DNA of 64,000 nucleotides from an uncultured Flavihumibacter sp. (GTDB taxonomy: Bacteria > Bacteroidota > Bacteroidia > Chitinophagales > Chitinophagaceae). Location of the stretch: positions 1-64,000 of the forward strand of contig CABHOW010000142.1 in NCBI GenBank assembly GCA_902168225.1. The letters are read 5' to 3'. The translations under genes and the position numbers were made by a program. The notes beneath the pieces are model-generated. The model had not been told where the DNA came from. It saw nothing but the letters and a program-made list of their open reading frames with translations, and made no database searches. This document shows, piece after piece, positions 55,766 to 64,000 of this stretch (position 1 is its first letter; each line of letters starts with the position of its first letter).

Positions 55766-57970
55766 CTATAATTTAAATCCAATAGAAACAAAAAAGGTTC
55801 TTCCGTCTGCAGGCATTGCACCCGGACCGGGATAACCCCCTGCTCTTCTGGTAAAATATCGTGCATCAAAAATATTGTTTAATCCGGCTTTTATATGCAG
55901 CTGTTTTGAAAACTTATAGGTTGCTGTAAGGTCGGTAACCGAATACGAGGGAATGAGCCCGGTATTTCCATTGGAAGAGGCAGCAACTGTGTTATTTGCA
56001 TCGCTAAATGTTTCTCCTACATAACTCAGTTGCGCCGTTAGTAAGAGCCCTTTATATCCTGCTGTTATGCCCCCTCTGAAAATAGTTTCGGGTGCATTTT
56101 CCACGCGCTTATCTTTTGTGTTAGCATCTTTATGATCGCCACTGTATCTGGCATCAGTATAAGCATAAGAACCAAAAATAATAAGGTCGGTATTTGCATT
56201 TCGGTTAAATATTTTGATAGGGTTGAATTCTACATAACCTTCAAAGCCTTTACTGGTGCTGGCTCCCACATTGGTAATGAGCCTGTAGTTCGCGCCTGTT
56301 GGTGTGATAGTGCCCACCCTGTTATTATATTGTAAGTAAAACAAACTAAGATCAAATTGAACAATATTATACAGCTTCCCTCTATATCCTAGGTCTATAT
56401 TATATCCTTTTGCATCTTTCAAATCAGGATCAACCATATCGGTGGTAGGTGGGGCTTGTAGGTTCGCAAATTGTATGGGTCTATATGCTTGTGAAATATT
56501 TCCATATAATTCGGTGAACTTATTAAAATGATATTCTGCCCCAATTCCTCCTAACAAAAAGCTTCGGCTTCTTGTAATATCTTGTAAAATTATTTCTGCA
56601 CCGCCCGGCGTGAAGCCATTTCTACCTGCAGCCGATCCTTCCAGCCATTCATATCGAACACCCGGAATAACCAAGAGCCGATCATTGATGCGCAATATTG
56701 TTTCTGCAAAAGCAGCAGCATTCTTTGAGTTGAATCTAATATCTCGTGGGTAAGGGTCTGATACGGTTACATCATAATTGGTGCCGGTAGTTCCTTTTCC
56801 ATCGGCCTGCCGGGTAGTAGTACCTGTATATAATCGAATACCGGCAGATAGGTTATTATTCATTTTGCCTAATCTATAATTAGTAATAATCCTACTTTCA
56901 AATCCATAGTTTCTATATTGATCGAGGTTAACAACGCGGTTATTATAGGTTAAGGTAGCAGGATTGATACTGTCTTTGGTTGTTATCGATTGCAGAAAAC
57001 CAACGCTGTTTCTATCGCCAATAGTACCAAATAATTTGGTATTGATTCTTGTGTTTTCGTTGATTTGATAGTTAGCAATAAGTGCCGGTGTGGTCCAGGT
57101 AATATCAAACCAATTCCTACTTCTAAAACTTTGTTGTGCATTTTCCTGTATTTGCGCATCCGTTAAGCCTCCGGGTTGCTGGCTGTGCATGTTGGAGCGC
57201 ATGATTTCTGCCGTTAGAGAAAACTTAGGACTAAAGGTATAGGTAACCGTTGCAAATCCTGCATCCGTAGCATAGCGACTGTTTTCTCTCCAACCATTTC
57301 CATTTCTATGATCAAAGAAAGAATAATAATTTAGTTTTCCTTTTTTACCGCCGATAGCGTTGTAGCTATTAAATAGTGCATTACTGCCAATTGTTTGCTG
57401 AGATTCTATTTCAATCTCTTTATTAATATCACTGCCGTTACGCAAAATATAATTTACTAAACCACCAAATTGTGGACCGTATTGCAACGCTCCTTGTCCG
57501 CGTACAATTTCAATTCTTTGTACTGCTTGCAATTGTGGATTATAGTAAGCTTCCGGATAACCAAATGGATCTGCTGCAATATCATATCCATTTTGTCGCA
57601 CATTAAATTCCCAACTTCTGTTAGGACTCAAGCCGCGCGCAGCTATGCCAATTTGAATACCACTAGGATCGCTTTCCCAAATATGTATACCCGGAACTTT
57701 TGCCAATACTTGTCGCATATTATTGGTTACTACATTACCTTGTACATTATCTAATACGATCAGTGCATTTTTTTTACCTGCATAAATATTGGTACCAACA
57801 ATCTGGGGCATTTGTTGATAATCACTTTTACTGTTTTTTCCAACTACTGTAATATCAGGTAAATAAGAAGTAGCGGTTGTGTCGCCCGAAGGAGTTTTAG
57901 TTTTTGTTTGTGCTTGTGTTGTGCCCAACACCAGAAAGCTGATAATGGTAATTATTTTTTTTGTTTCCAT
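55766..57970 (-). CDS. TonB-dependent receptor (FecA/siderophore-like)
   Basis: A 734-residue outer-membrane receptor with a signal peptide (about 1-20, LVLGTTQAQ), a plug domain (about 60-185; QVLAKVPGIHIWE, RIEIVRGQGALQYGPQFGG) and a 22-strand barrel ending FFVSIGFKL. No carboxypeptidase-regulatory-like N-terminal domain is present, so it is not SusC-type. The plug signature and NPNRSWEFNVRQNGYDI-like region resemble Fe(III)-dicitrate/siderophore receptors. A FeoA-like gene lies 0.7 kb upstream on the same strand, consistent with an iron theme, but the ligand is inferred. Confidence 0.9.
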   Translation of the reverse strand: METKKIITIISFLVLGTTQAQTKTKTPSGDTTATSYLPDITVVGKNSKSDYQQMPQIVGTNIYAGKKNALIVLDNVQGNVVTNNMRQVLAKVPGIHIWESDPSGIQIGIAARGLSPNRSWEFNVRQNGYDIAADPFGYPEAYYNPQLQAVQRIEIVRGQGALQYGPQFGGLVNYILRNGSDINKEIEIESQQTIGSNALFNSYNAIGGKKGKLNYYSFFDHRNGNGWRENSRYATDAGFATVTYTFSPKFSLTAEIMRSNMHSQQPGGLTDAQIQENAQQSFRSRNWFDITWTTPALIANYQINENTRINTKLFGTIGDRNSVGFLQSITTKDSINPATLTYNNRVVNLDQYRNYGFESRIITNYRLGKMNNNLSAGIRLYTGTTTRQADGKGTTGTNYDVTVSDPYPRDIRFNSKNAAAFAETILRINDRLLVIPGVRYEWLEGSAAGRNGFTPGGAEIILQDITRSRSFLLGGIGAEYHFNKFTELYGNISQAYRPIQFANLQAPPTTDMVDPDLKDAKGYNIDLGYRGKLYNIVQFDLSLFYLQYNNRVGTITPTGANYRLITNVGASTSKGFEGYVEFNPIKIFNRNANTDLIIFGSYAYTDARYSGDHKDANTKDKRVENAPETIFRGGITAGYKGLLLTAQLSYVGETFSDANNTVAASSNGNTGLIPSYSVTDLTATYKFSKQLHIKAGLNNIFDARYFTRRAGGYPGPGAMPADGRTFFVSIGFKL

Positions 57971-58073
57971 GTGAATGTTTGAGGCTGCAAATTGCTTTGC
58001 ATAAGAGCATTATGCCTTACGCAAATGGAAATTGCATTTACACATTCAGGAAAAATATATCGCCTAGTAAATT

Positions 58074-58643
58074 TTATTTATAATAATTATTCTCTTCAAT
58101 ATAAGCTCTAACCTTATCGGGTACTAAATAGCGAATGGTTTTGCCTGCTTTAAGTGTTTCTCTAATATAGGTTGCAGATATGGTAAGTTGCGGAGCATCC
58201 AACAGGTTGAGTTTTGTACCGTGTGTTTCTATGATCGGAAAACCTGGGCGAGTATATACGATGAAAGAATAAGATGAAATAAGAATATCTGCGTTTTTCC
58301 ATTTAGGTAAGTTTTGAAAACCATCACTACCCATTAATATAGCAAACTCGTGTTGCGGATATTTTTCTGTTAGATATGCTAATGTATCTATTGTATAAGA
58401 TGGCCGAGGTAATTTGAATTCAATATCTGATACTTTTAATCTTGGATCATCTTCAACGGCTAATCGAACTAAATGCAGCCTATCGTATTCATTAAGCAAA
58501 CTGGCTTCTGTTTTAAAGGGGTTATGGGGAGAAACAATAAACCATACCTGTGAATAATCGGTATAGTTGGCCACATGAGAAGCAATGATTAAATGGCCTG
58601 AATGAATGGGATTAAAAGAGCCAAAATAAAGCGCAATTTTCAT
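58074..58643 (-). CDS. nadD: Nicotinate-nucleotide adenylyltransferase
   Basis: A 189-residue cytoplasmic enzyme that adenylates nicotinate mononucleotide in NAD synthesis. The nucleotidyltransferase motif GSFNPIHSGHL is at residue 8 and the C-terminal ISATYIRE signature near 155. The length and both motifs match NadD of Bacteroidota. It lies 23 bp after the FeoA-like gene. Confidence 0.96.
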   Translation of the reverse strand: MKIALYFGSFNPIHSGHLIIASHVANYTDYSQVWFIVSPHNPFKTEASLLNEYDRLHLVRLAVEDDPRLKVSDIEFKLPRPSYTIDTLAYLTEKYPQHEFAILMGSDGFQNLPKWKNADILISSYSFIVYTRPGFPIIETHGTKLNLLDAPQLTISATYIRETLKAGKTIRYLVPDKVRAYIEENNYYK

Positions 58644-58666
58644 CTAAAATGTTGGTAGTCAATTAT

Positions 58667-58897
58667 TTATGAGTTTTCCGGCTCTATAAAGATACTACTT
58701 GCTTCACTTAAACGCAAGCTAAGCGTATAACCGGATACCGATATGGAGATAGGATCACCAAGCGGGGCTATTTGTTCTACTTTAACACATTCTCCCGGTA
58801 TACAGCCCATTTCCATGAGCTTTATAAAGATCTCATCTTTTTCAAAAGAATTGATAATACCTTGTTCTCCGGCTTCTAATTCAGACAATCGCTTCAT
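58667..58897 (-). CDS. feoA: FeoA-like SH3-domain protein
   Basis: A 76-residue FeoA-type protein (MKRLSELEAGEQGIINSF, LMEMGCIPGECVKVEQIAPL, GYTLSLRLSEAS). FeoA assists the FeoB ferrous iron transporter in the cytoplasm. No feoB is in the window, so this is an orphan or a separate locus. The short start at 58897 is chosen because the open frame from 58987 overlaps ybeY on the other strand and adds 30 residues absent from the family. Confidence 0.82.
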   Translation of the reverse strand: MKRLSELEAGEQGIINSFEKDEIFIKLMEMGCIPGECVKVEQIAPLGDPISISVSGYTLSLRLSEASSIFIEPENS

Positions 58898-58960
58898 TGG
58901 TTCTGTTAATTCTGCAAAGGTAAACAGCACCGCATTGGTTTTGTTACGAATTTTGGAGTA

Positions 58961-59404
58961 ATGCAAAACAAACAGGTTTATTTTCATTATGCCGATGCAA
59001 AGCCGCTTTTCTCGAATAAGCGATTATTGCAGGGTTTTATTCCGGTCATTTTTAAAAAAGAGGGTAAAAAACTAGAAAGCCTTTCTTTCATCTTTTGTTC
59101 CGATAATTACTTGTTGGAAATCAATAAACAATTTTTAAACCACGATTATTATACGGATATAATCAGTTTCGATTTATCGGAACCCAGGTCGGCATTGATT
59201 TCAGGAGAAATATATATCAGTGTAGATAGGGTTAAGGAGAATGCTAAAGACATGAAAATTTCTTTTGAAGAAGAAATGAAAAGGGTGCTTTTCCACGGAA
59301 CCCTTCACTTATGCGGATATCGCGATAAGAAAAAAGCTGATGTACAACAGATGCGGGCTAAAGAGGATGAATATTTAAAATTATTTGAAAAATATATAGG
59401 TTGA
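58961..59404 (+). CDS. ybeY: Endoribonuclease YbeY
   Basis: A 147-residue UPF0054 protein acting in 16S rRNA maturation and ribosome quality control. The metal motif reads HGTLHLCGYRDK: the first two His are present, but the third (normally YDH) is replaced by Arg-Asp. Bacteroidota YbeY often shows this change. It is divergent from the FeoA-like gene with 63 bp between starts, and its stop overlaps the next start (ATGA). Confidence 0.93.
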   Translation: MQNKQVYFHYADAKPLFSNKRLLQGFIPVIFKKEGKKLESLSFIFCSDNYLLEINKQFLNHDYYTDIISFDLSEPRSALISGEIYISVDRVKENAKDMKISFEEEMKRVLFHGTLHLCGYRDKKKADVQQMRAKEDEYLKLFEKYIG

Positions 59405-60081
59405 TGCTATTGAGAATTAGTAAACTTCTATTTTTTGTTTTTTTTCTGCAATCTTTCGTCAACTCCCAAGAAATTGGTTCCGTAGATTTCGAGGATCGTC
59501 CATTTCAATTACTAATTAAAAAAAGAGCCTTTATCTTAGAAAGCTTACAAGATTATGAGGCCTATAAAATTGCTTTACCTGAAGAAAAAGAATTTATTTA
59601 CTGGACCAACCACGCCCGTTTATTTCCACAAAGTTTTAGAGATAGTATACTTGTCCCCTTTTTGGAACTACAACCTAAATTAAAAGGATCTTATGCCAGC
59701 TCCCTTCTGAGAGATTTATCTGATCAGAAGCCTTTACCTTTTTTAGAGCCCTATGCCTTATTAACAGAAACGGCTAGGGCACAGGCTACCGACTTAGCTC
59801 GGCTCAAGAACGGAACTCTCAGTCACAAATCTTCAAGCGGACAAACCTTTTCCAATAGAATGAAAAGCAAGGGAATAAAATATTGTTATGCTGAGAATAT
59901 AGCCGAATCACCCCAAAATAGCTTGGTAGCTCTTTTATTATTATATCTGGATATTAATGTACCCGGTCTCGGTCACCGTTTAAATCTCTTCAATCCTAGT
60001 TATACCCAAATGGGGGTGGGGGTATCTAAGCGAACCAACCAGCAATTAGTAGTTGTACAAGATTTTGCATGTACACAATAA
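59404..60081 (+). CDS. CAP-domain (SCP/PR1) secreted protein
   Basis: A 225-residue exported protein with a signal peptide (1-19, FFVFFLQSFVNSQ). An N-terminal region of about 80 residues (FIYWTNHARLFP) leads into the CAP domain, with ARAQATDLARLKNGTLSHKS and YAENIAESPQNS carrying the usual His-Glu pattern. CAP proteins bind lipids or act on envelope partners; the enzymatic role is unknown. The start overlaps the ybeY stop by one base (ATGA), so translation is coupled. Confidence 0.85.
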   Translation: MLLRISKLLFFVFFLQSFVNSQEIGSVDFEDRPFQLLIKKRAFILESLQDYEAYKIALPEEKEFIYWTNHARLFPQSFRDSILVPFLELQPKLKGSYASSLLRDLSDQKPLPFLEPYALLTETARAQATDLARLKNGTLSHKSSSGQTFSNRMKSKGIKYCYAENIAESPQNSLVALLLLYLDINVPGLGHRLNLFNPSYTQMGVGVSKRTNQQLVVVQDFACTQ

Positions 60082-60082
60082 A

Positions 60083-60141
60083 TGTTCCACGAATCACCTT
60101 TTGTTCCACCCCGGAACAATTTAGAATGTTCCACGAATCAC
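60083..60141. repeat. TGTTCCAC repeats with central palindrome
   Basis: TGTTCCACGAATCAC occurs at 60083-60097 and 60127-60141. Between them TTGTTCC-ACCCC-GGAACAA (60101-60119) is a palindrome. The half-site TGTTCCAC is the same as in the parS consensus, but the spacing is one base longer and no site is perfect. Confidence 0.6.
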
Positions 60142-60228
60142 ATCTGTCTTCGGGGTTGATCGTTTCTTATCTTCAAACTGGTTTTTGGAAGCAAGACCAA
60201 GTTTAAAAGGCAAACAGAATATCCTTTC

Positions 60229-60303
60229 CCTAGCGTCTTTGCGTCTTAGCGATTCACTTTTATGGTTGTAGCAGAAATAAACACAAAGGCGCTAAGAGGC
60301 AAA
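60229..60303. repeat. Inverted repeat of the CTTTGCGTCTTAGCG type
   Basis: The left arm GCGTCTTTGCGTCTTAGCG pairs in part with the right arm AACACAAAGGCGCTAAGAGG across about 30 bases. It is related to the inverted repeat after rho (43044). Confidence 0.7.
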
Positions 60304-60362
60304 TAAGAACCATTCACAAATTCTCGAGATGTACCCGGAAAACAAAGAACTAGTCCATCTAT

Positions 60363-60425
60363 CCTATACCCTTTACCTCATAGCTTATAGCTTGCCGCTT
60401 TTACCTTACCCCATACACCCTATCT
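60363..60425 (+). repeat. Heptanucleotide-periodic DNA before mnmG
   Basis: Units CCTATAC, CCTTTAC, CTCATAG, CTTATAG, CTTGCCG, CTTTTAC, CTTACCC, CATACAC, CCTATCT. The last unit runs into the promoter box TATCTTTG. Confidence 0.7.
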
Positions 60426-60428
60426 TTG
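60421..60428 (+). promoter_or_regulatory. mnmG -7 promoter box TATCTTTG
   Basis: TATCTTTG fits the Bacteroidota -7 consensus TAnnTTTG and ends four bases before the ATG, so the mRNA is leaderless or nearly so. No TTTG at the expected -33 spacing is obvious. Confidence 0.55.
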
Positions 60429-60432
60429 CATT

Positions 60433-62301
60433 ATGTTCCCAAATTATGATGTAATTATAGTTGGCGCCGGTCATGCCGGATGTGAGGCAGCTGCTGCCGC
60501 AGCAAACCTTGGCAGCAAAGTATTGCTGATTACAATGAACATGCAAACAATTGCCCAAATGAGCTGCAACCCGGCAATGGGGGGCATAGCAAAAGGACAA
60601 ATTGTACGTGAGATAGATGCCATGGGTGGGTATAGCGGTATCGTTACAGATTTGAGTACTATCCAATTTAGAATGTTGAATAGGAGTAAAGGGCCGGCTA
60701 TGTGGAGCCCCCGTGCCCAAAACGATCGGATGCTCTTTGCCGCCAAGTGGCGCGAAATGCTCGAACGTACACCGAACGTAGATTTCTATCAGGATATGGT
60801 GCAATCTATCATCATTAAAAACGGGAAAGCCTGTGGTGTAATTACCGGTCTCGGACATGAAATAAAATCAGAGGCTGTTGTTGTAACCAGTGGAACTTTT
60901 TTAAACGGTGTGATACATATTGGTGAAAAAAAATTTGGCGGTGGAAGAGTAGCTGAAAAAGCAGCCACCGGAATTACAGAACAGCTTGTAGCTTATGGTT
61001 TTGAAAGCGATAGATTAAAAACCGGAACACCCCCCAGAGTAGATGGCCGAAGCTTGGATTATACCAAAATGGAGGAACAAAAAGGGGACGAATATATTAC
61101 TGGTTTTTCTTATATGAATATTCCTTTGGTAAAGCCCGAAAAACAAAGAAGCTGTTTTATTACTTATACGAATACAACCGTTCACGATTTGTTGAAAACG
61201 GGCTTCGATAGAAGTCCCATGTACCAAGGAAGAATTGAAGGGGTGGGTCCGAGATATTGTCCTAGCATTGAAGATAAAATCAGCCGATTCGCAGATAGAG
61301 ATCGTCACCAATTATTTGTGGAGCCCGAAGGCTGGAACACGGTTGAAATATATGTAAATGGTTTTTCTACTTCATTGCCCGAAGAAGTACAAAACGAAGC
61401 ACTCAGGAAAGTTCCGGGATTTGAAAATGTAAGGATATTTCGTCCGGGCTACGCAATTGAGTACGATTACTTTATGCCAACTCAATTAACACATGCCCTC
61501 GAAACCAAACTAGTGAGTCACTTATTTTTTGCGGGTCAAATAAATGGTACAACCGGATATGAAGAAGCGGCTTGTCAGGGTTTAATTGCAGGTATCAATG
61601 CACACCAAAAAGTTAACCATAAAGAGCCATTCGTACTACAAAGAAGTGAGGCCTATATGGGTGTCTTAGTAGACGACTTGATTAATAAGGGCACCGATGA
61701 GCCCTACAGAATGTTTACAAGTAGAGCAGAATTTAGAACCTTACTGCGCCAAGATAACGCTGATCTTAGATTAACTAAAAAAAGTTACGAACTTGGGTTA
61801 GCCAGTAAGGAAAGGCTGGATCAGGTAGAAAGAAAAATAGCAGAAGTAGCATTGGTAAAAAATATTCTGATAGAATCCAGCATCGACCCGGAAGATATTA
61901 ACTCCTATTTTGAAACAATACAATCAGCGGCGCTCACCGAAAAGCAAAAAGCTTCTAAAATTATTCTTCGTCCTAATGTAAGCGTAGCCGCGCTGAAAGA
62001 TGCAGTACCGTCTTTAGCAGAAAAACTTGAAAATATTCCATCAGAAAGTATTGAACAGGCCGAAATTCAAATTAAATATGAGCGCTATATAGAAAAGGAG
62101 TACCAGCTCGTTGAAAAAATGAGCGAGTTAGAGCACATGCGCATTCCGGCTAATTTTGATTACAAGAAATTGACAGCCTTATCTAACGAAGCTGTTCAAA
62201 AGCTGAGTAAAATAAAACCGGAAACACTGGGTCAGGCAAGTAGAATTAGTGGTGTAAACCCAAGTGATGTGCAAATATTGATGGTATACATGGGAAGATA
62301 A
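60433..62301 (+). CDS. mnmG: tRNA uridine 5-carboxymethylaminomethyl modification enzyme MnmG (GidA)
   Basis: A 622-residue FAD-binding protein that, with MnmE, makes the cmnm5 group at wobble U34 of some tRNAs. The FAD motif VIIVGAGHAGCEAA is at residue 6. The MnmG signatures NPAMGGIAKGQIVREIDAMG and SRSPMYQGRIEGVGPRYCPS-type region (here DRSPMYQGRIEGVGPRYC) are present. The C-terminal helical domain that binds MnmE and tRNA spans about 460-622. The length is normal. It is preceded by a heptanucleotide array and a near-leaderless promoter. Confidence 0.97.
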   Translation: MFPNYDVIIVGAGHAGCEAAAAAANLGSKVLLITMNMQTIAQMSCNPAMGGIAKGQIVREIDAMGGYSGIVTDLSTIQFRMLNRSKGPAMWSPRAQNDRMLFAAKWREMLERTPNVDFYQDMVQSIIIKNGKACGVITGLGHEIKSEAVVVTSGTFLNGVIHIGEKKFGGGRVAEKAATGITEQLVAYGFESDRLKTGTPPRVDGRSLDYTKMEEQKGDEYITGFSYMNIPLVKPEKQRSCFITYTNTTVHDLLKTGFDRSPMYQGRIEGVGPRYCPSIEDKISRFADRDRHQLFVEPEGWNTVEIYVNGFSTSLPEEVQNEALRKVPGFENVRIFRPGYAIEYDYFMPTQLTHALETKLVSHLFFAGQINGTTGYEEAACQGLIAGINAHQKVNHKEPFVLQRSEAYMGVLVDDLINKGTDEPYRMFTSRAEFRTLLRQDNADLRLTKKSYELGLASKERLDQVERKIAEVALVKNILIESSIDPEDINSYFETIQSAALTEKQKASKIILRPNVSVAALKDAVPSLAEKLENIPSESIEQAEIQIKYERYIEKEYQLVEKMSELEHMRIPANFDYKKLTALSNEAVQKLSKIKPETLGQASRISGVNPSDVQILMVYMGR

Positions 62302-62443
62302 CTTATCTCCGAAACCCCCTACAACTTCATTACATTTTAAGGTCATTTCTCCCTACTTCATCCATTCATCACTTAATTCGCAAATTATTTCTGCCTGCAG
62401 ATAGTTCTCTGTAGCTTTAGAGACTCTTCCTAAACCAAAACAT

Positions 62444-64000
62444 ATGAGAAAATTTAAGCTGTTGTTTTCGGGCTTGTTATTAGCAACCATGCTACAAGCT
62501 CAGGAAACCTTTCCGGTAAATGGAGTAGCCGATAAGCGAGATGGTTACTACGCATTTACAAATGCCACTATTGTAAAAGATGCACAAACCACATTACAAA
62601 ATGCCACACTTATTATTAAGGATGGCAAAATCGCTAGTGTGGGTACAGGAATTAGCATTCCTAAAGAAGCAGTAATAGTAGATTGCAAAGACAAATTTAT
62701 TTATCCATCATTTATAGATATCTATACCGATTATGGTATGCCACAACCGCAACGTCAAGCGGGTGGTCAGGGTGCAGGTGGAGGTCAGCCTAATCTTGCC
62801 CAGCTCGCCGCTGCATTCGGCCTAGGTGGCCCACAGGCTGCTCCGGCGCAAAAAGGAGTAATGGGTTGGAACCCTGCTATTAAGCCGGAGGTCGACGCCA
62901 TTCGTTTATTTGGCGTAGATGATGCCAGGGCCAAACCGCTAAGAGAGGCAGGATTTGGAACCGTACTTACACACCAAAAAGATGGTATCATAAGAGGTAC
63001 AGGTGCCCTAGTAACATTGGCAAACGCAAAAGACAACTTTGTAATTGTAAAAGAAAAAGCTAGCGCCAACTTATCCTTCAACAAAGGAACATCTACAGTT
63101 GCTTACCCCTCTTCCATGATGGGTAATATTGCTTTGCTAAGACAAACTTATTATGATGCAGCATGGTATAAGTCGAATCCGGAAGCTGCCAAAAAAGAAG
63201 GTATTAACTTAAGTTTGAAAACCTTCAATGACAATCAATCACTGCCTCAAATTTTTGATGCACAAGATCGCGGTATTGACTTATGGAATGTGATGCGTGC
63301 CGATAGAATAGGCGATGAGTTTGGTGTACAATATATTATTAAAGCCACCGGTAGAGAATATCAGCGTATTAAAGAAGTAGCTGCTACAAAAGCGCCACTT
63401 ATCGTTTCCGTTAACTTTCCACAAGCACAGGATGTAGAAGATCCTAACGATGCTAGATTGGTTTCTTTAGCCGATATGAAAGCTTGGGAACTAGCGCCTA
63501 CCAACCCGGCCGCTATAGAAAAAGCAGGAATTCCATTTTGCTTAACTGCAGCTGATTTGCGCGACCCAAAAACATTTTTATCCGCAGTAAGAAAAGCTAT
63601 TGAATATGGTTTAACAGAGAAGGCTGCCATAGAAGCGCTTACAAAAAATCCCGCAACCTGGTTAGGGGTTTATGATAAAGTAGGGAGCATCGAAGCCGGT
63701 AAAATAGCCAACTTTGTAATTACCAATGCACCCGTTTTTTCTGAAAAAGCATCCATTTTACACAACTGGGTTAATGGCGAAAAATATGCCGTTAAAGAAG
63801 ACGCCTGGTATTCTATTGCCGGTACTTATAATTTAATAGTAAATACTATAGCCGGTCCGCAAGCTTTAACACTCGATGTAAAATCAACTAATAGTGCTTC
63901 TCTCATTCTTGGGAAAGACACATTAACCCCTCGCTTTAGCTATGACGGAAAATCAGTAAAAATCGGTTATTCAGCAAGTATGCGCGCCAGAAGAGGTGCA
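62444..64000 (+). CDS. Secreted amidohydrolase-family protein, 3' truncated
   Basis: The first 519 codons of a gene running past the window. A signal peptide (1-19, LLLATMLQA) precedes an amidohydrolase-like composite domain (urease-like TLQNATLIIKDGKIASVG, then KFIYPSFIDIYTDYG near residue 85-97). The HxH metal motif of active amidohydrolases is replaced by IYTD here. A Gly/Gln-rich insertion follows (about 103-130), and the C-terminus of the domain reads GSIEAGKIANFVI. In Bacteroidota such proteins are about 1,000 residues with a second amidohydrolase domain that keeps the ligands; that part lies outside the window. Confidence 0.85.
   Translation, partial: MRKFKLLFSGLLLATMLQAQETFPVNGVADKRDGYYAFTNATIVKDAQTTLQNATLIIKDGKIASVGTGISIPKEAVIVDCKDKFIYPSFIDIYTDYGMPQPQRQAGGQGAGGGQPNLAQLAAAFGLGGPQAAPAQKGVMGWNPAIKPEVDAIRLFGVDDARAKPLREAGFGTVLTHQKDGIIRGTGALVTLANAKDNFVIVKEKASANLSFNKGTSTVAYPSSMMGNIALLRQTYYDAAWYKSNPEAAKKEGINLSLKTFNDNQSLPQIFDAQDRGIDLWNVMRADRIGDEFGVQYIIKATGREYQRIKEVAATKAPLIVSVNFPQAQDVEDPNDARLVSLADMKAWELAPTNPAAIEKAGIPFCLTAADLRDPKTFLSAVRKAIEYGLTEKAAIEALTKNPATWLGVYDKVGSIEAGKIANFVITNAPVFSEKASILHNWVNGEKYAVKEDAWYSIAGTYNLIVNTIAGPQALTLDVKSTNSASLILGKDTLTPRFSYDGKSVKIGYSASMRARRGA

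Larger units (their letters stand above)
60082..60432. other. 351-bp gene-free spacer upstream of mnmG
   Basis: The spacer holds three repeat features: TGTTCCACGAATCAC twice with a palindrome between (60083-60141), a degenerate inverted repeat of the CTTTGCGTCTTAGCG type (60229-60303), and a heptanucleotide array (60363-60425) ending in the mnmG promoter box. No open frame of interest is seen. Confidence 0.85.

Noticed and set aside
62785-63084. Minus-strand open frame inside the amidohydrolase gene
   Set aside because: It is antisense to a well-supported frame that continues to the window end and has no family-like sequence of its own.
1-64000. Insertion sequences, prophage or integrated element genes
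   Set aside because: No transposase, integrase, recombinase or phage structural gene was found. The only mobile-looking gene is the GIY-YIG nuclease.

Overview
The window comes from a Bacteroidota genome, most likely a Chitinophagaceae-type organism. This rests on gene content (SusC/SusD, TlpA-like proteins, DUF4097-type proteins, VPS10/Asp-box secreted proteins, DUF1080), on TAnnTTTG-type promoter boxes, and on low-GC, A/T-rich codon use; no rRNA is present to confirm it. The first 61 bases are not genomic: they are Illumina Nextera i5 adapter plus transposon mosaic end, so the left edge is an assembly artefact and the first gene is cut there. The right edge cuts an amidohydrolase gene.

Layout. 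0-5 kb: truncated L,D-transpeptidase, M20 peptidase, EEP-family nuclease/phosphatase, a split YeeE/YedE sulfur transporter, a hypothetical, and a GNAT acetyltransferase. 5-6.5 kb: hydrolase plus ring-cleaving dioxygenase (MhqD/MhqO-like pair). 6.6-9.6 kb: ECF sigma factor, membrane-anchored HEAT protein (likely anti-sigma-like) and two DUF4097-type secreted proteins in one operon. 9.6-21 kb: secreted catabolic block (FAD oxidoreductase, VPS10/Asp-box protein, M20 and M24 peptidases, an FN3 lipoprotein, DUF1080 protein and sugar porter). 21-23.5 kb: four-gene two-component operon. 23.6-33.7 kb: MauE-like and DUF6520-like proteins, then a SusC-SusD-TlpA operon with three tandem TlpA paralogs. 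33.7-36.8 kb: XRE regulator and small lineage-specific proteins, with a decayed duplicate. 36.6-37.2 kb: a rearranged tRNA-Phe / GIY-YIG nuclease locus. 37.2-43 kb: LTA-synthase-like sulfatase, asnS and rho. 43-50 kb: one 2,333-residue cytoplasmic histidine kinase with ten repeated sensory units. 50-58 kb: second VPS10/Asp-box protein, S9 peptidase and a TonB-dependent receptor. 58-62.3 kb: nadD, feoA-like, ybeY, a CAP-domain protein and mnmG. 62.4 kb to the end: amidohydrolase, partial.

Two themes stand out. First, short repeats have entered genes as well as spacers: heptanucleotide tandem arrays, a 22-bp CACCCTGAGC..TCGAAGGG element and 14-bp YCGCC-NN-GGCGR hairpins lie in intergenic DNA and inside the HEAT protein, the giant kinase and several signal-peptide regions, with reading frames kept open. 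Second, local duplication has been active: the TlpA array carries decayed susD 3' ends between its copies, the tRNA-Phe 3' end with its terminator and the start of a GIY-YIG gene is duplicated, and tRNA-Phe fragments nearby carry hairpins exactly where the D-arm or T-loop should be. The secreted peptidases, VPS10-type proteins and TonB/SusCD uptake suggest an organism that scavenges peptides and polymers.
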